A DNA stretch of 30,433 nucleotides from a virus: positions 1 through 30,433 of IMG/VR virus record IMGVR_UViG_3300011115_000460; one strand, given 5' to 3'. The notes under the pieces are model-generated. The model had not been told where the DNA came from and ran no database searches. It saw only the letters and a list, made by a program, of their open reading frames with translations. Below are positions 20,336 through 28,630 of this stretch, one piece after another (the first letter of the stretch is position 1; every line of letters begins with the position of its first letter). A program made the position numbers and the translations under genes.

Positions 20336-23220
20336 TGGCAGAAGGTAAAGCGTTAGGTAAAGATGATTTATTTGAAAGTGATGCATTTAGTGATGCCATT
20401 AAAGGTGCTGATGCATTGTTGAAAATTATTCGTGAAACTAACAAAGAAATAAAGGGCAGTTTAGCATCTCAAAAGCAGTTTGTTTCTACGTTTAAAGCCA
20501 AATCTTTTGATGATGTAAAAAAGTTAAATACTGGACTAAAAGAAACATCAAACCTCATCAAGATAAAGCAGCAGTTGGAGGTTGCTGAATTAAAAGTATT
20601 GCAGCAGCAACAATCATTAGAGCAATCAGTAATAAAAACTACGATTGAGAAAAATAAGTTAACCAGAGAGCAGTTAAGAGCGGAACAAGACTTAACAAAA
20701 GCCATTGAAGCAGAAGAAAAACAAAAGCAAAAGCAACTTAAATCTTTAAAGGATTTAAATTCAGAATACAAGCAGGGTGTAAAAAGGTTAGCAGAAATAA
20801 AAGTACAATTAAAGGAATTAAAATTTACTGGTCAAGAAAACACCAAAGTTTATCAATCATTAAGCAAAGAATTTAGCGAATTAGATAAGCGTGTGAGAGG
20901 TGCTGAAGAAAGCGTTGGTGAGTTTCAAAGGTCTGTCGGTAATTACAAAGAAGCATTAAGTGATGTTATTGGCGAAACTGGTTTATTTAATAGTGGTATT
21001 GGTAAACTTATTGGCACACTAAAGAAATTAAAACAGCAGCAAGATGATACTGGTTCAAGTTCAAGCAAGTTAACTAACCTATTAAAGTTATCTGGAATAG
21101 GAATTGCAATTGCAGCAGTTACAGCATTAGTAGCAGCGTTTAATGCACTAAAAGATGTATCACAAAAAGTATATGATGAGTCACAAAGATTGAAAGAAGC
21201 AGGAATAGCATATGCTATTGCATTGGCAGTTCCTGGTCAAAATGCGGATGCAGCACGAATAGCTACACTTGCATATTATGATGCGTTAGTATTATTCAGA
21301 AAAGAGTTAAGGTTGCAGCAAAAAGAATTGCAGCAATTATCACTTGATGAGCAGGATTACAATGAGATTTATCAAGATTCAACATTATCTTTTCAAAAGA
21401 GAAATGAGGCACTTGCATTGGCTATTGCATTGAGTGAAAAGAGGGCAGCAAAAGGTGTTGACATTGCACAAGCGGAATTGAATATTATTAATCAAGAAAT
21501 AGCAGCGAGAGAAGCAATTGTTGGAGCAGGTAACGCTACAAATGATTTATTAGATAAAAGATTGAATGCTGAATTGAGTTTAAATGTAGCATTAGATGAC
21601 CAAGCAGATTTGGTAAGGATAAATGCACAAAGAACAAGGGAAGCAAATGTTAATGCTGCTATTGCTGAAATTGAATTGACAAGGAGCAAAAAGTTAAGCG
21701 CAAAAGGTGAAGAGCAGATATTGAAACAACAACTTGAAGACCTGCAGCGACAATTAGAGGAGCGAATAGACATCAATAAAAAGTTACTTGCATCACAAAA
21801 GGCTACAAGTCAAGAAGAGATTAGAATATTTAAAAGCAAAATAGGTATTCAATTCAATGAAACAAAACTATTTAATGAGGAGAATGCAATAGCTTTAAAA
21901 AGGCAATTAGAAGCATTAGGATTAGGTGAAGCAGCAACAACTGAACTTGCAAAAATAGTTAAGATTTATCAAGACAATGTCATTGCCAACAATGAAACGA
22001 TAGCAAAGCAAGAAGAGGAAAAAATAAAAAGAACGCAAAAGATTGCTGAAATTGATAGACAAATATTGCAAAATCAGTTAGATTATGATGCTGAAATAGC
22101 GCAACAAACAACGGAAAATGTCAATAAAAAGCGTGAAGAAAACAATGCTAAATTATTAGAGGGGGATAAGGCTTTTAATTTAAAGAGATTAAAATTAAGA
22201 GAGTATTACATATCAATTCAAAATAATTTAATACAACAAGAATATGACACCGCAAAATTAGCGTTAGAAGCAAAGGCAGAAGATGAAAGAATAAAAGCAA
22301 CGGAGTCAATTGCTGATGAGAAAATAAGGGCAGAAGAAATAAAAAAAATAAATGAAAAATTAGCTATTGATTTAGACAAGTTAGCTAACAAAAAATATGA
22401 GGCTGAAAAGGATGCAACGCAAAAAACAAAAGAAGAAACTGAAGCGTTAAGAAAAAAACAAACTGAAGTTGTAATAGATGAGATTGACAAGGTAACCAAC
22501 GCAATTTCAAAGGCGGTTCAAAGAAGAAATGAATTGGCGAATCAAGAATTAGATACTAAAATATCTGATACTGAAAAAGCCATTGAGCAGCAGCAAAGAT
22601 TGGCAGAAAGAGGTCTTGCAAACACATTAGCATTTGAGCAAAGTAAGGCAGCGAAGTTACAACTTGAGCGTAAGAGGTTGCAAGAACAAGAAATTAAGCA
22701 GCAAAAGCGTGTTGCATTCTACAACTTGTTAAGTGGTTATGCAAAAACAGAGCCAGCAACTGCATTGCAAAAAGCAATATTAGAAACTACGTTAGCTGAA
22801 ATAGTTGCAGGTAGCTTTATTGATGGTACTGAAAATGTTCAGCGTGACTTGAGCGGAAATAAAGTGCATAATGGCAAAGATGGTTATGTAATTGCGGTTG
22901 ATGGTAGTGAGCGCATATTTAACCCCAAGCAGAACGCTAAAATAGGTGATATAAGCAATGATGAGGCAGCTCAAATACTATCGGACTACCAGAGTGGAAA
23001 ACTATTCAACTATGGTGATGTAACGCAGCCAATAATTAATGTGCCAAATCATCACATTGATTTAAGAAGCACTAATAGTTTATTGTTAGAAGTCAAAAAA
23101 GCCATTGAAAATAAGCCAGTAAACCACACCAATTTAACGAATTTGGGTGATGTGATAGAAACGCAAATAACTGCTGGTGTGAAAAGGGTATTAATACACA
23201 AAAGACAACGTAGAATCTAA
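20335..23220 (+). CDS. Tail tape-measure protein
   Basis: This 961-aa protein is the longest in the window. Charged coiled-coil runs cover most of its length (about 40-230 and 420-850), with Ala, Gln, Glu and Lys rich composition. The motif S-V-G-E-F-Q-R-S-V-G-N-Y-K-E-A-L (about 198-213) is typical of Bacteroidota phage tape measures. A hydrophobic segment at about 248-270 may insert in the host membrane during DNA entry. The C-terminal part (G-S-F-I-D-G-T-E-N-V, then S-E-R-I-F-N-P-K-Q-N) also fits the group. At about 1.5 angstrom per residue, the tail would be near 140 nm if all residues span it. Its stop overlaps the next ATG as TAATG. Confidence 0.88.
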   Translation: MAEGKALGKDDLFESDAFSDAIKGADALLKIIRETNKEIKGSLASQKQFVSTFKAKSFDDVKKLNTGLKETSNLIKIKQQLEVAELKVLQQQQSLEQSVIKTTIEKNKLTREQLRAEQDLTKAIEAEEKQKQKQLKSLKDLNSEYKQGVKRLAEIKVQLKELKFTGQENTKVYQSLSKEFSELDKRVRGAEESVGEFQRSVGNYKEALSDVIGETGLFNSGIGKLIGTLKKLKQQQDDTGSSSSKLTNLLKLSGIGIAIAAVTALVAAFNALKDVSQKVYDESQRLKEAGIAYAIALAVPGQNADAARIATLAYYDALVLFRKELRLQQKELQQLSLDEQDYNEIYQDSTLSFQKRNEALALAIALSEKRAAKGVDIAQAELNIINQEIAAREAIVGAGNATNDLLDKRLNAELSLNVALDDQADLVRINAQRTREANVNAAIAEIELTRSKKLSAKGEEQILKQQLEDLQRQLEERIDINKKLLASQKATSQEEIRIFKSKIGIQFNETKLFNEENAIALKRQLEALGLGEAATTELAKIVKIYQDNVIANNETIAKQEEEKIKRTQKIAEIDRQILQNQLDYDAEIAQQTTENVNKKREENNAKLLEGDKAFNLKRLKLREYYISIQNNLIQQEYDTAKLALEAKAEDERIKATESIADEKIRAEEIKKINEKLAIDLDKLANKKYEAEKDATQKTKEETEALRKKQTEVVIDEIDKVTNAISKAVQRRNELANQELDTKISDTEKAIEQQQRLAERGLANTLAFEQSKAAKLQLERKRLQEQEIKQQKRVAFYNLLSGYAKTEPATALQKAILETTLAEIVAGSFIDGTENVQRDLSGNKVHNGKDGYVIAVDGSERIFNPKQNAKIGDISNDEAAQILSDYQSGKLFNYGDVTQPIINVPNHHIDLRSTNSLLLEVKKAIENKPVNHTNLTNLGDVIETQITAGVKRVLIHKRQRRI

Positions 23221-25043
23221 TGGTAAACTTGAAGATATATCTTAATAATGTACTGATTAATCCTCCAAAGAATTTACGAGAATTATCGGTTGAGGTTAAC
23301 TTTCAAGATGGTGAATTTGCGAATCAGCAATTGACCATAAATGATTTTGATTTTGTGCGTGAGAATATTGATGCAATAAACAACTGGATAAGTGCTGGAT
23401 TTATTTTTGAGGGTATGCCATTTCGCATTGAAGAAACCGATTTGAATGGTGTTACTACTAATTTCTTTGATGGTTATATTGACCTTTCCGACCAAACACA
23501 ATTCGATGAGTATGGCATCATTGCGAAAAGCAAACCAAAGTATAGCATTGATTGGTTAAATGATGTAGCAACTGGCTTTAGCTTTGATTTCTTGTATACT
23601 GAAGCATTAGTAATTACGCAGGCTGATTTCGTTGATATTCCTTATGTAATTTCATCAATACCAGATTATGAGAAGTTGGCTATTACTGTCATCGGTTTAA
23701 CTTTAATTATTGATTCATTAGTTGCATCAACAAAGACATTAGCAGGTACTATATCATCTGTACTATCAGCATCCCCAGATTGGGGAAATTACTTTATTTT
23801 GATTGGCGAAATCCTTAAATTTATTGGGCTAATGATTGGCGCATTTGCATTGATAAAAAGAATGTTTGCGGTTATAATTCAGAGGGTAAAATATCACAAA
23901 GCAATTCCGATAAGAACACTATTTATCAGAGGTTGTCAATATTTAGGCTTAACATTTCAAAGCAGCATTATACTTGCAAACGATGTTATACTGCCAAAGA
24001 AATATTATGTACCAAAGAACCCATCGAACCCATTTAATTTAGATTTATTGGGTGCATTTTCGCCTAACGAATTTATGCAATATGGATTTCCAGCAGGCAC
24101 ATTTGCTGATTTCATTATCAGTATGAAAGATTTGTATAATGGCAAGATATTATTCAATGGCAATCAGCTATTATTTGAGCGCAAAGATTTTCAATTAGCA
24201 TTGCCACAATACACTATTCCAAGTGTGATAAACACAAAATATCAGTTAAATACTAATGAATTTACAAGTAATTTTCTTTGCTCATTTCAAACTGATTTGA
24301 GTGATAGCAATACAATTACAGATTATTTAGGCACTAACTATCAAGTGACATTAAGACCTCAAAATATCTTGAATAATGAATTGGTTTTGATGAAAGGATT
24401 AAACCAAGTTGAATTTGCCTATGCACTTGGTAAAAGAAAACTTGAATTGACAGCAGTAGAGCGTTTATTTGATGAAATAAATGAGCAGATTGATAACATT
24501 GTAGGCGGTGCTGTAAACCTTCTTAATACCATCATTTATGTCATCAACGATGTTATAGATGGAATCAATAATTTAGTTGATTTCTTTGAAGATTTGGGTG
24601 GTCTTGTTGGATTTGATATTACCATTCCAGATATTCCACAGATACCAGATGTACCTTACTCACCATTGGGCGAATTATTAGACAATAGAATAGGAATGTT
24701 GCTGCTTGAAAAGGATAGCTTTATGGTGGATAAAATATTGCGAATAGAGATTGATGGCAAGCTAACCACAACGCAGCCAAGCGCAAGGCAGCAGTTTGAT
24801 TTGTTCTACACCATTGACTACTTTACTCAATATAAGTATCAAGATTGGGCAGGTTTACCATTCAATACTGTTAGCTTTAATCAAATAAGATTAAACCCAT
24901 TAGTGTTCAATGGCGCAGCAGTTGGCTTTATTGAATCAGCAAAATACAATATTTGGAATAAAATTTGCGACATTAAAACAAAAACTCCTTATATTTACAC
25001 CACGAATTTAATCAAAACTACCAATGAGCCAACTGGAGAATAA
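23220..25043 (+). CDS. Putative distal tail/baseplate hub protein, 607 aa
   Basis: This protein follows the tape measure, the usual place of the distal tail and hub proteins. The N-terminal part is beta-rich (L-K-I-Y-L-N-N-V-L-I, then L-S-V-E-V-N-F-Q-D-G-E-F). Unusually for a tail part, it has two strongly hydrophobic stretches (about 152-172 and 190-220, including I-G-E-I-L-K-F-I-G-L-M-I-G-A-F-A-L) and another helical, amphipathic one near 420-455. A receptor-like mixed fold closes the protein. The hydrophobic parts could reach the host envelope during injection. The family is not recognised. It overlaps the next gene by 20 nt. Confidence 0.6.
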   Translation: MVNLKIYLNNVLINPPKNLRELSVEVNFQDGEFANQQLTINDFDFVRENIDAINNWISAGFIFEGMPFRIEETDLNGVTTNFFDGYIDLSDQTQFDEYGIIAKSKPKYSIDWLNDVATGFSFDFLYTEALVITQADFVDIPYVISSIPDYEKLAITVIGLTLIIDSLVASTKTLAGTISSVLSASPDWGNYFILIGEILKFIGLMIGAFALIKRMFAVIIQRVKYHKAIPIRTLFIRGCQYLGLTFQSSIILANDVILPKKYYVPKNPSNPFNLDLLGAFSPNEFMQYGFPAGTFADFIISMKDLYNGKILFNGNQLLFERKDFQLALPQYTIPSVINTKYQLNTNEFTSNFLCSFQTDLSDSNTITDYLGTNYQVTLRPQNILNNELVLMKGLNQVEFAYALGKRKLELTAVERLFDEINEQIDNIVGGAVNLLNTIIYVINDVIDGINNLVDFFEDLGGLVGFDITIPDIPQIPDVPYSPLGELLDNRIGMLLLEKDSFMVDKILRIEIDGKLTTTQPSARQQFDLFYTIDYFTQYKYQDWAGLPFNTVSFNQIRLNPLVFNGAAVGFIESAKYNIWNKICDIKTKTPYIYTTNLIKTTNEPTGE

Positions 25044-25227
25044 CGCAAAAATAGCATTAAGTGGTTTAGCAGGGATGTTTGGCGAGGTCGAAGCACTTAT
25101 TAGCAAGGCTAAAGAGGGCATTGAAACTAATGAAGAGAAGGCTATTTTTGTGCAGAAATTAGAGCAGAGTGGGATATTAAAAGAATTTGAAGCAGTAAGA
25201 GAAAAACTTAAAGACTTGCATAAATAA
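25024..25227 (+). CDS. Small tail-operon protein, 67 aa
   Basis: The ATG at 25024 lies 20 nt before the previous stop, and the frame ends in a TAATG overlap with the next gene. The product is helical and acidic with some basic residues: A-L-S-G-L-A-G-M-F-G-E-V-E-A-L (about 11-25), then a long charged helix ending K-D-L-H-K. It could be a small assembly or linker protein between baseplate parts. I do not recognise it. Confidence 0.6.
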   Translation: MSQLENNAKIALSGLAGMFGEVEALISKAKEGIETNEEKAIFVQKLEQSGILKEFEAVREKLKDLHK

Positions 25228-27704
25228 TGGCAGTATCAATAATTGGTCAAACATTTTATGAAGGCATTAGAGGTGGTGCAAGTTCAAGCAATTTCTCATT
25301 ATTCAATATTGGCGAATCAATATTAGCGTGGACTGATGTTGAATTTTTTACTGAAGTTAAATTTAGCGGTGCTGCTCCTTTAGTTACTGGTAGTGTTGTA
25401 AATCAAAACCATTTATATGGAAGCAATAGATTTGCAAATGTAAGTGTTGGTGATACCATAAGAATAATTTGTGGCGCAGGTTTCTTTGCTACTGCTAACA
25501 ATCAAAAAGTAACAGTTTTAGTAAAGTATAGCAACAATGAAGTGTTTGTTTCTAATGCTATTGTGAGTGGTTTGCCAGTTACAAATAACGAAAGCAATGC
25601 TGATGCTATTCTGTATAACTTAACTGAAATTCAAAGTTTAGATTTTCAATATAATTTTATTGAAAATGGGCAGCCAAACCAATTTAATTCTTTAACCACA
25701 AATCAACTGCAATGGTTTAAGGGATATAACATTGCTGCATCAAGTAGTGGGTCACCAGTTACGATGTTACCGCAAGGTAGTGGCGAATGGAGACCTAACG
25801 CAATGGATGGTACAAATGTAACTGATGCTTATCGTGTAAGCTATGATTCAAGCAATGGTAGACAAGTATTCAAGATAAGGCATTCAACGATAGTTACACC
25901 ATTGTTTTTGGCATCACAAATTATTGATGCAACTAACAACATTGCACCTGCTTATTACTTAAATGGTAATTGTCTAAAATATATTGTAAAGATATCTGGA
26001 TTACGCAGTTTAAATGACCCAAATTCTTTGCAAGTTGTTGAAACAGATTCAACTATTTTAGGCAATAGTGGATGGTTTGATGAGTCATTTAATCAAGGTG
26101 TTCAAGATTACTTTATTGAAAATATTGAATACTTTAATAATGGCATTCCAGCTACTGAATTAAGTAGTTTTATTGGCTATGACCAAACTATAGAATTTGA
26201 TATTACAAGTGCAAGTGGTGACTTTGCAGTAGACCAAAGAATTTCAATTGGTGGAATGAAATTGCCAAACAATCAAATCGAATACCAAAATAATGGCAGG
26301 CTACTAACTGAAAACTTTTTGTTTGCCAATATTTATGGTTATGTAAATGGTCTTGTTTATGCAAATCCGTATGCTAATGATGGTAATTTTATTGATGGTT
26401 GGAAAGCAGATTTGATTGATGCAAACACCATTCACATTACTATGTATTTGGTGTTGGATACTGATACAATAGCAATATTAAACGAAAGTTTAACACCTCG
26501 TTTTTGCTTTTGGACAACGATTGCAAACCCAGCATTAACAACTGTTTTAACGCAAAACAAACAAGTAATTTGGAGCGGTGTAAAGCAGTTCAATAATGTT
26601 GTAAAGCCAGCCGACCTCAATTGCGTTCAAACATTTAAAAGGCATTACGAAGATGCTAATGATGTTGGCATTACTGAAGACATCACTACATTCAAGAATG
26701 ATGAGTGCGTTATGGAAAGCCTTATTTATGGCACTTGGGAGGAATTTCCAAGTACTGTGGATTCAGTTTATTTAAATCGAATTTATCAGCAAGTAGTTGC
26801 AAAGAGAATAAGTGATGGTGCTGAATTTTTGTTAGAAGATTTTCAGTTGAATGTGCCAGTTATATTTCAAAATGGCGCACCATTTATTAACTATTCAAAC
26901 AATACTGTTTTCAATATTCCAACAACTGAAATTCGCAAGCCGATAACAGTTACAATAGTTGATGCATCACCAACACCTGCTAACGCAAAGTTCAAAATTA
27001 GCTATCCATTTATGATTCGTTGGGAAGCGTGGGTAGCTTTACTCAATGTCAATTCAGATTTCTTCAATCCATCGGAGCAAAACAATGGACAAAATCAAGA
27101 TTGGTTTCATTACTTGACTGCGAATTGGGAGATTTATTTTAGGACTGGCTACGATGTTGTGTCAAGCATTAATCCTTACCATTTCGATGAGGATATTTTG
27201 ATTCCGATTAATGACTATGCAACAAATCCAAACTATTCAGTAAAGAAAGTTGAAACATTTACAACTGGAGGCACATCACTATCTGCTGGAGGTGTTGATT
27301 ACATTCAAGCAGGCAGCAACACAGTAGTAAGGGCTACGTTTACCAAGCCAACTGGTCTATTAGTTGAAAATAGCATAGTAGTTTTTGGCATTGAAATTCA
27401 CGAACAAGGTGGCATAGGGGGGCGAGTAAGGTTTTCAAGCGTTTGGGAAACAACTTTCCCATTAACTTGGTTTGTTCCCATTTCTGGAATAGATGATAAG
27501 GTTGTTTTAACGCAAATAAATTCAACAACGATAAAGGCAGAGGCGGTTCTTGACCACAATGCATTGCCAGTTGGTAACATTACCTATGACATCGTTGCAA
27601 GAATTTACGATGTTGATAAAGCACCAGACCCAGAACTTGACAAAACAATGACTGATGGTACATTTAAGAATACAACTTATGGTAATTATAAAACTATAGC
27701 ATAA
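25227..27704 (+). CDS. Large virion tail-tip protein, 825 aa
   Basis: The protein is beta-rich with many Asn, Ser, Thr and aromatic residues, lacks membrane segments, and looks extracellular. Segments include Y-E-G-I-R-G-G-A-S-S near the start, W-R-P-N-A-M-D-G-T-N-V-T-D-A-Y-R-V-S-Y (about 189-207) and an immunoglobulin-like set of strands in the last 150 residues. Such composition after the hub protein suits a tail-tip or receptor-contact protein. No enzyme motif is visible. It sits between TAATG junctions on both sides, so it is translated in step with its neighbours. A run of six G occurs at 27417-27422. Confidence 0.6.
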   Translation: MAVSIIGQTFYEGIRGGASSSNFSLFNIGESILAWTDVEFFTEVKFSGAAPLVTGSVVNQNHLYGSNRFANVSVGDTIRIICGAGFFATANNQKVTVLVKYSNNEVFVSNAIVSGLPVTNNESNADAILYNLTEIQSLDFQYNFIENGQPNQFNSLTTNQLQWFKGYNIAASSSGSPVTMLPQGSGEWRPNAMDGTNVTDAYRVSYDSSNGRQVFKIRHSTIVTPLFLASQIIDATNNIAPAYYLNGNCLKYIVKISGLRSLNDPNSLQVVETDSTILGNSGWFDESFNQGVQDYFIENIEYFNNGIPATELSSFIGYDQTIEFDITSASGDFAVDQRISIGGMKLPNNQIEYQNNGRLLTENFLFANIYGYVNGLVYANPYANDGNFIDGWKADLIDANTIHITMYLVLDTDTIAILNESLTPRFCFWTTIANPALTTVLTQNKQVIWSGVKQFNNVVKPADLNCVQTFKRHYEDANDVGITEDITTFKNDECVMESLIYGTWEEFPSTVDSVYLNRIYQQVVAKRISDGAEFLLEDFQLNVPVIFQNGAPFINYSNNTVFNIPTTEIRKPITVTIVDASPTPANAKFKISYPFMIRWEAWVALLNVNSDFFNPSEQNNGQNQDWFHYLTANWEIYFRTGYDVVSSINPYHFDEDILIPINDYATNPNYSVKKVETFTTGGTSLSAGGVDYIQAGSNTVVRATFTKPTGLLVENSIVVFGIEIHEQGGIGGRVRFSSVWETTFPLTWFVPISGIDDKVVLTQINSTTIKAEAVLDHNALPVGNITYDIVARIYDVDKAPDPELDKTMTDGTFKNTTYGNYKTIA
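27417..27422 (+). repeat. Run of six G in the 825-aa tail gene
   Basis: GGGGGG encodes part of Ile-Gly-Gly-Arg. It is one of the longest G runs in an AT-rich sequence. Such runs can slip during replication or be misread in sequencing; the frame is intact here. Confidence 0.6.
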
Positions 27705-28630
27705 TGCCAACATTCGACGGAGAAGCAGCAACGCAAACATTCTATACACTACCAGCGGCGAGTGCAGTAGTGCCTACGTTACTATTGCCTAACACGGATT
27801 TGTGGGATTGTTGTGCTGATTTTAAACTATTGCAGTTAGCATATGGTGATGGGAGTGATGCAATGAAGAATGATTTCTTTACCTTTATGGACATCTGCTC
27901 ACCTACCGCTACTGGAGCAGTTTACAAGATATACAAAGAAAATGTTTTGTTGGCAACAATGAGCGGTGGCACTACTTATGGTGTTGACTATCCTTTTGGT
28001 TTTCAAACTGTCAATAATCAAAAATATGTTGGCTACAAAATAGAGTGGTATAAGGTGTTGACATTGCACGGAGCAGGGATTTACAAGGTGGAATTAGCAG
28101 TTACTGATGGTGTGTTGGGGAATGTATCAATATTCTCATTTGATTTTAAAATGTGTGAATACAGAGCGGATAGAGCAGAGATGACCATTAGATTACAATG
28201 GTATCAAAATGGATTGATAGGTAGCTTGAGTGATGATAAACTAACTGTGAATTACTTAAACTTAAATTGGGTAAATCAGATAAGATTATCTGGTTACTTT
28301 GGCTATCCAAGTGCCGATTACACGAAAGAAGAAATTCAATATCAAAATGGTGTGCGTGAGTGGACATTTGATGAGCAAGAACCTATTTATATTTTAGAAA
28401 CGAAAAGAATACCTGCACAACTGCACAACTTATTTCGCATTTCAATAATGCAATCAGATAGATGCACTATAACGGACTATAATTCAAGAAATGCAGAAAA
28501 GTATGTTGACAAAGAGATAATGTTTCAAACGGAATATAAACCAGTTTGGAAGCCTTTAATTAGTAAATTAGCACCAGTAAAATTAGAGGTGCGCCAAAGA
28601 TATAATAATTACAAAAAACATCGTAACTAA
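27704..28630 (+). CDS. Tail-tip/baseplate-associated protein, 308 aa
   Basis: The protein is mixed alpha/beta and beta-rich, with two adjacent cysteines (W-D-C-C-A-D, about 34-39) and several aromatic strands (V-G-Y-K-I-E-W-Y-K, F-D-F-K-M-C-E-Y-R). A late segment I-M-Q-S-D-R-C-T-I-T-D-Y-N-S-R and a basic C-terminus follow. It lies between the large tail-tip protein and the fibre, with TAATG overlap on both sides, suggesting it joins the fibre to the tail tip. No family is recognised. Confidence 0.55.
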   Translation: MPTFDGEAATQTFYTLPAASAVVPTLLLPNTDLWDCCADFKLLQLAYGDGSDAMKNDFFTFMDICSPTATGAVYKIYKENVLLATMSGGTTYGVDYPFGFQTVNNQKYVGYKIEWYKVLTLHGAGIYKVELAVTDGVLGNVSIFSFDFKMCEYRADRAEMTIRLQWYQNGLIGSLSDDKLTVNYLNLNWVNQIRLSGYFGYPSADYTKEEIQYQNGVREWTFDEQEPIYILETKRIPAQLHNLFRISIMQSDRCTITDYNSRNAEKYVDKEIMFQTEYKPVWKPLISKLAPVKLEVRQRYNNYKKHRN

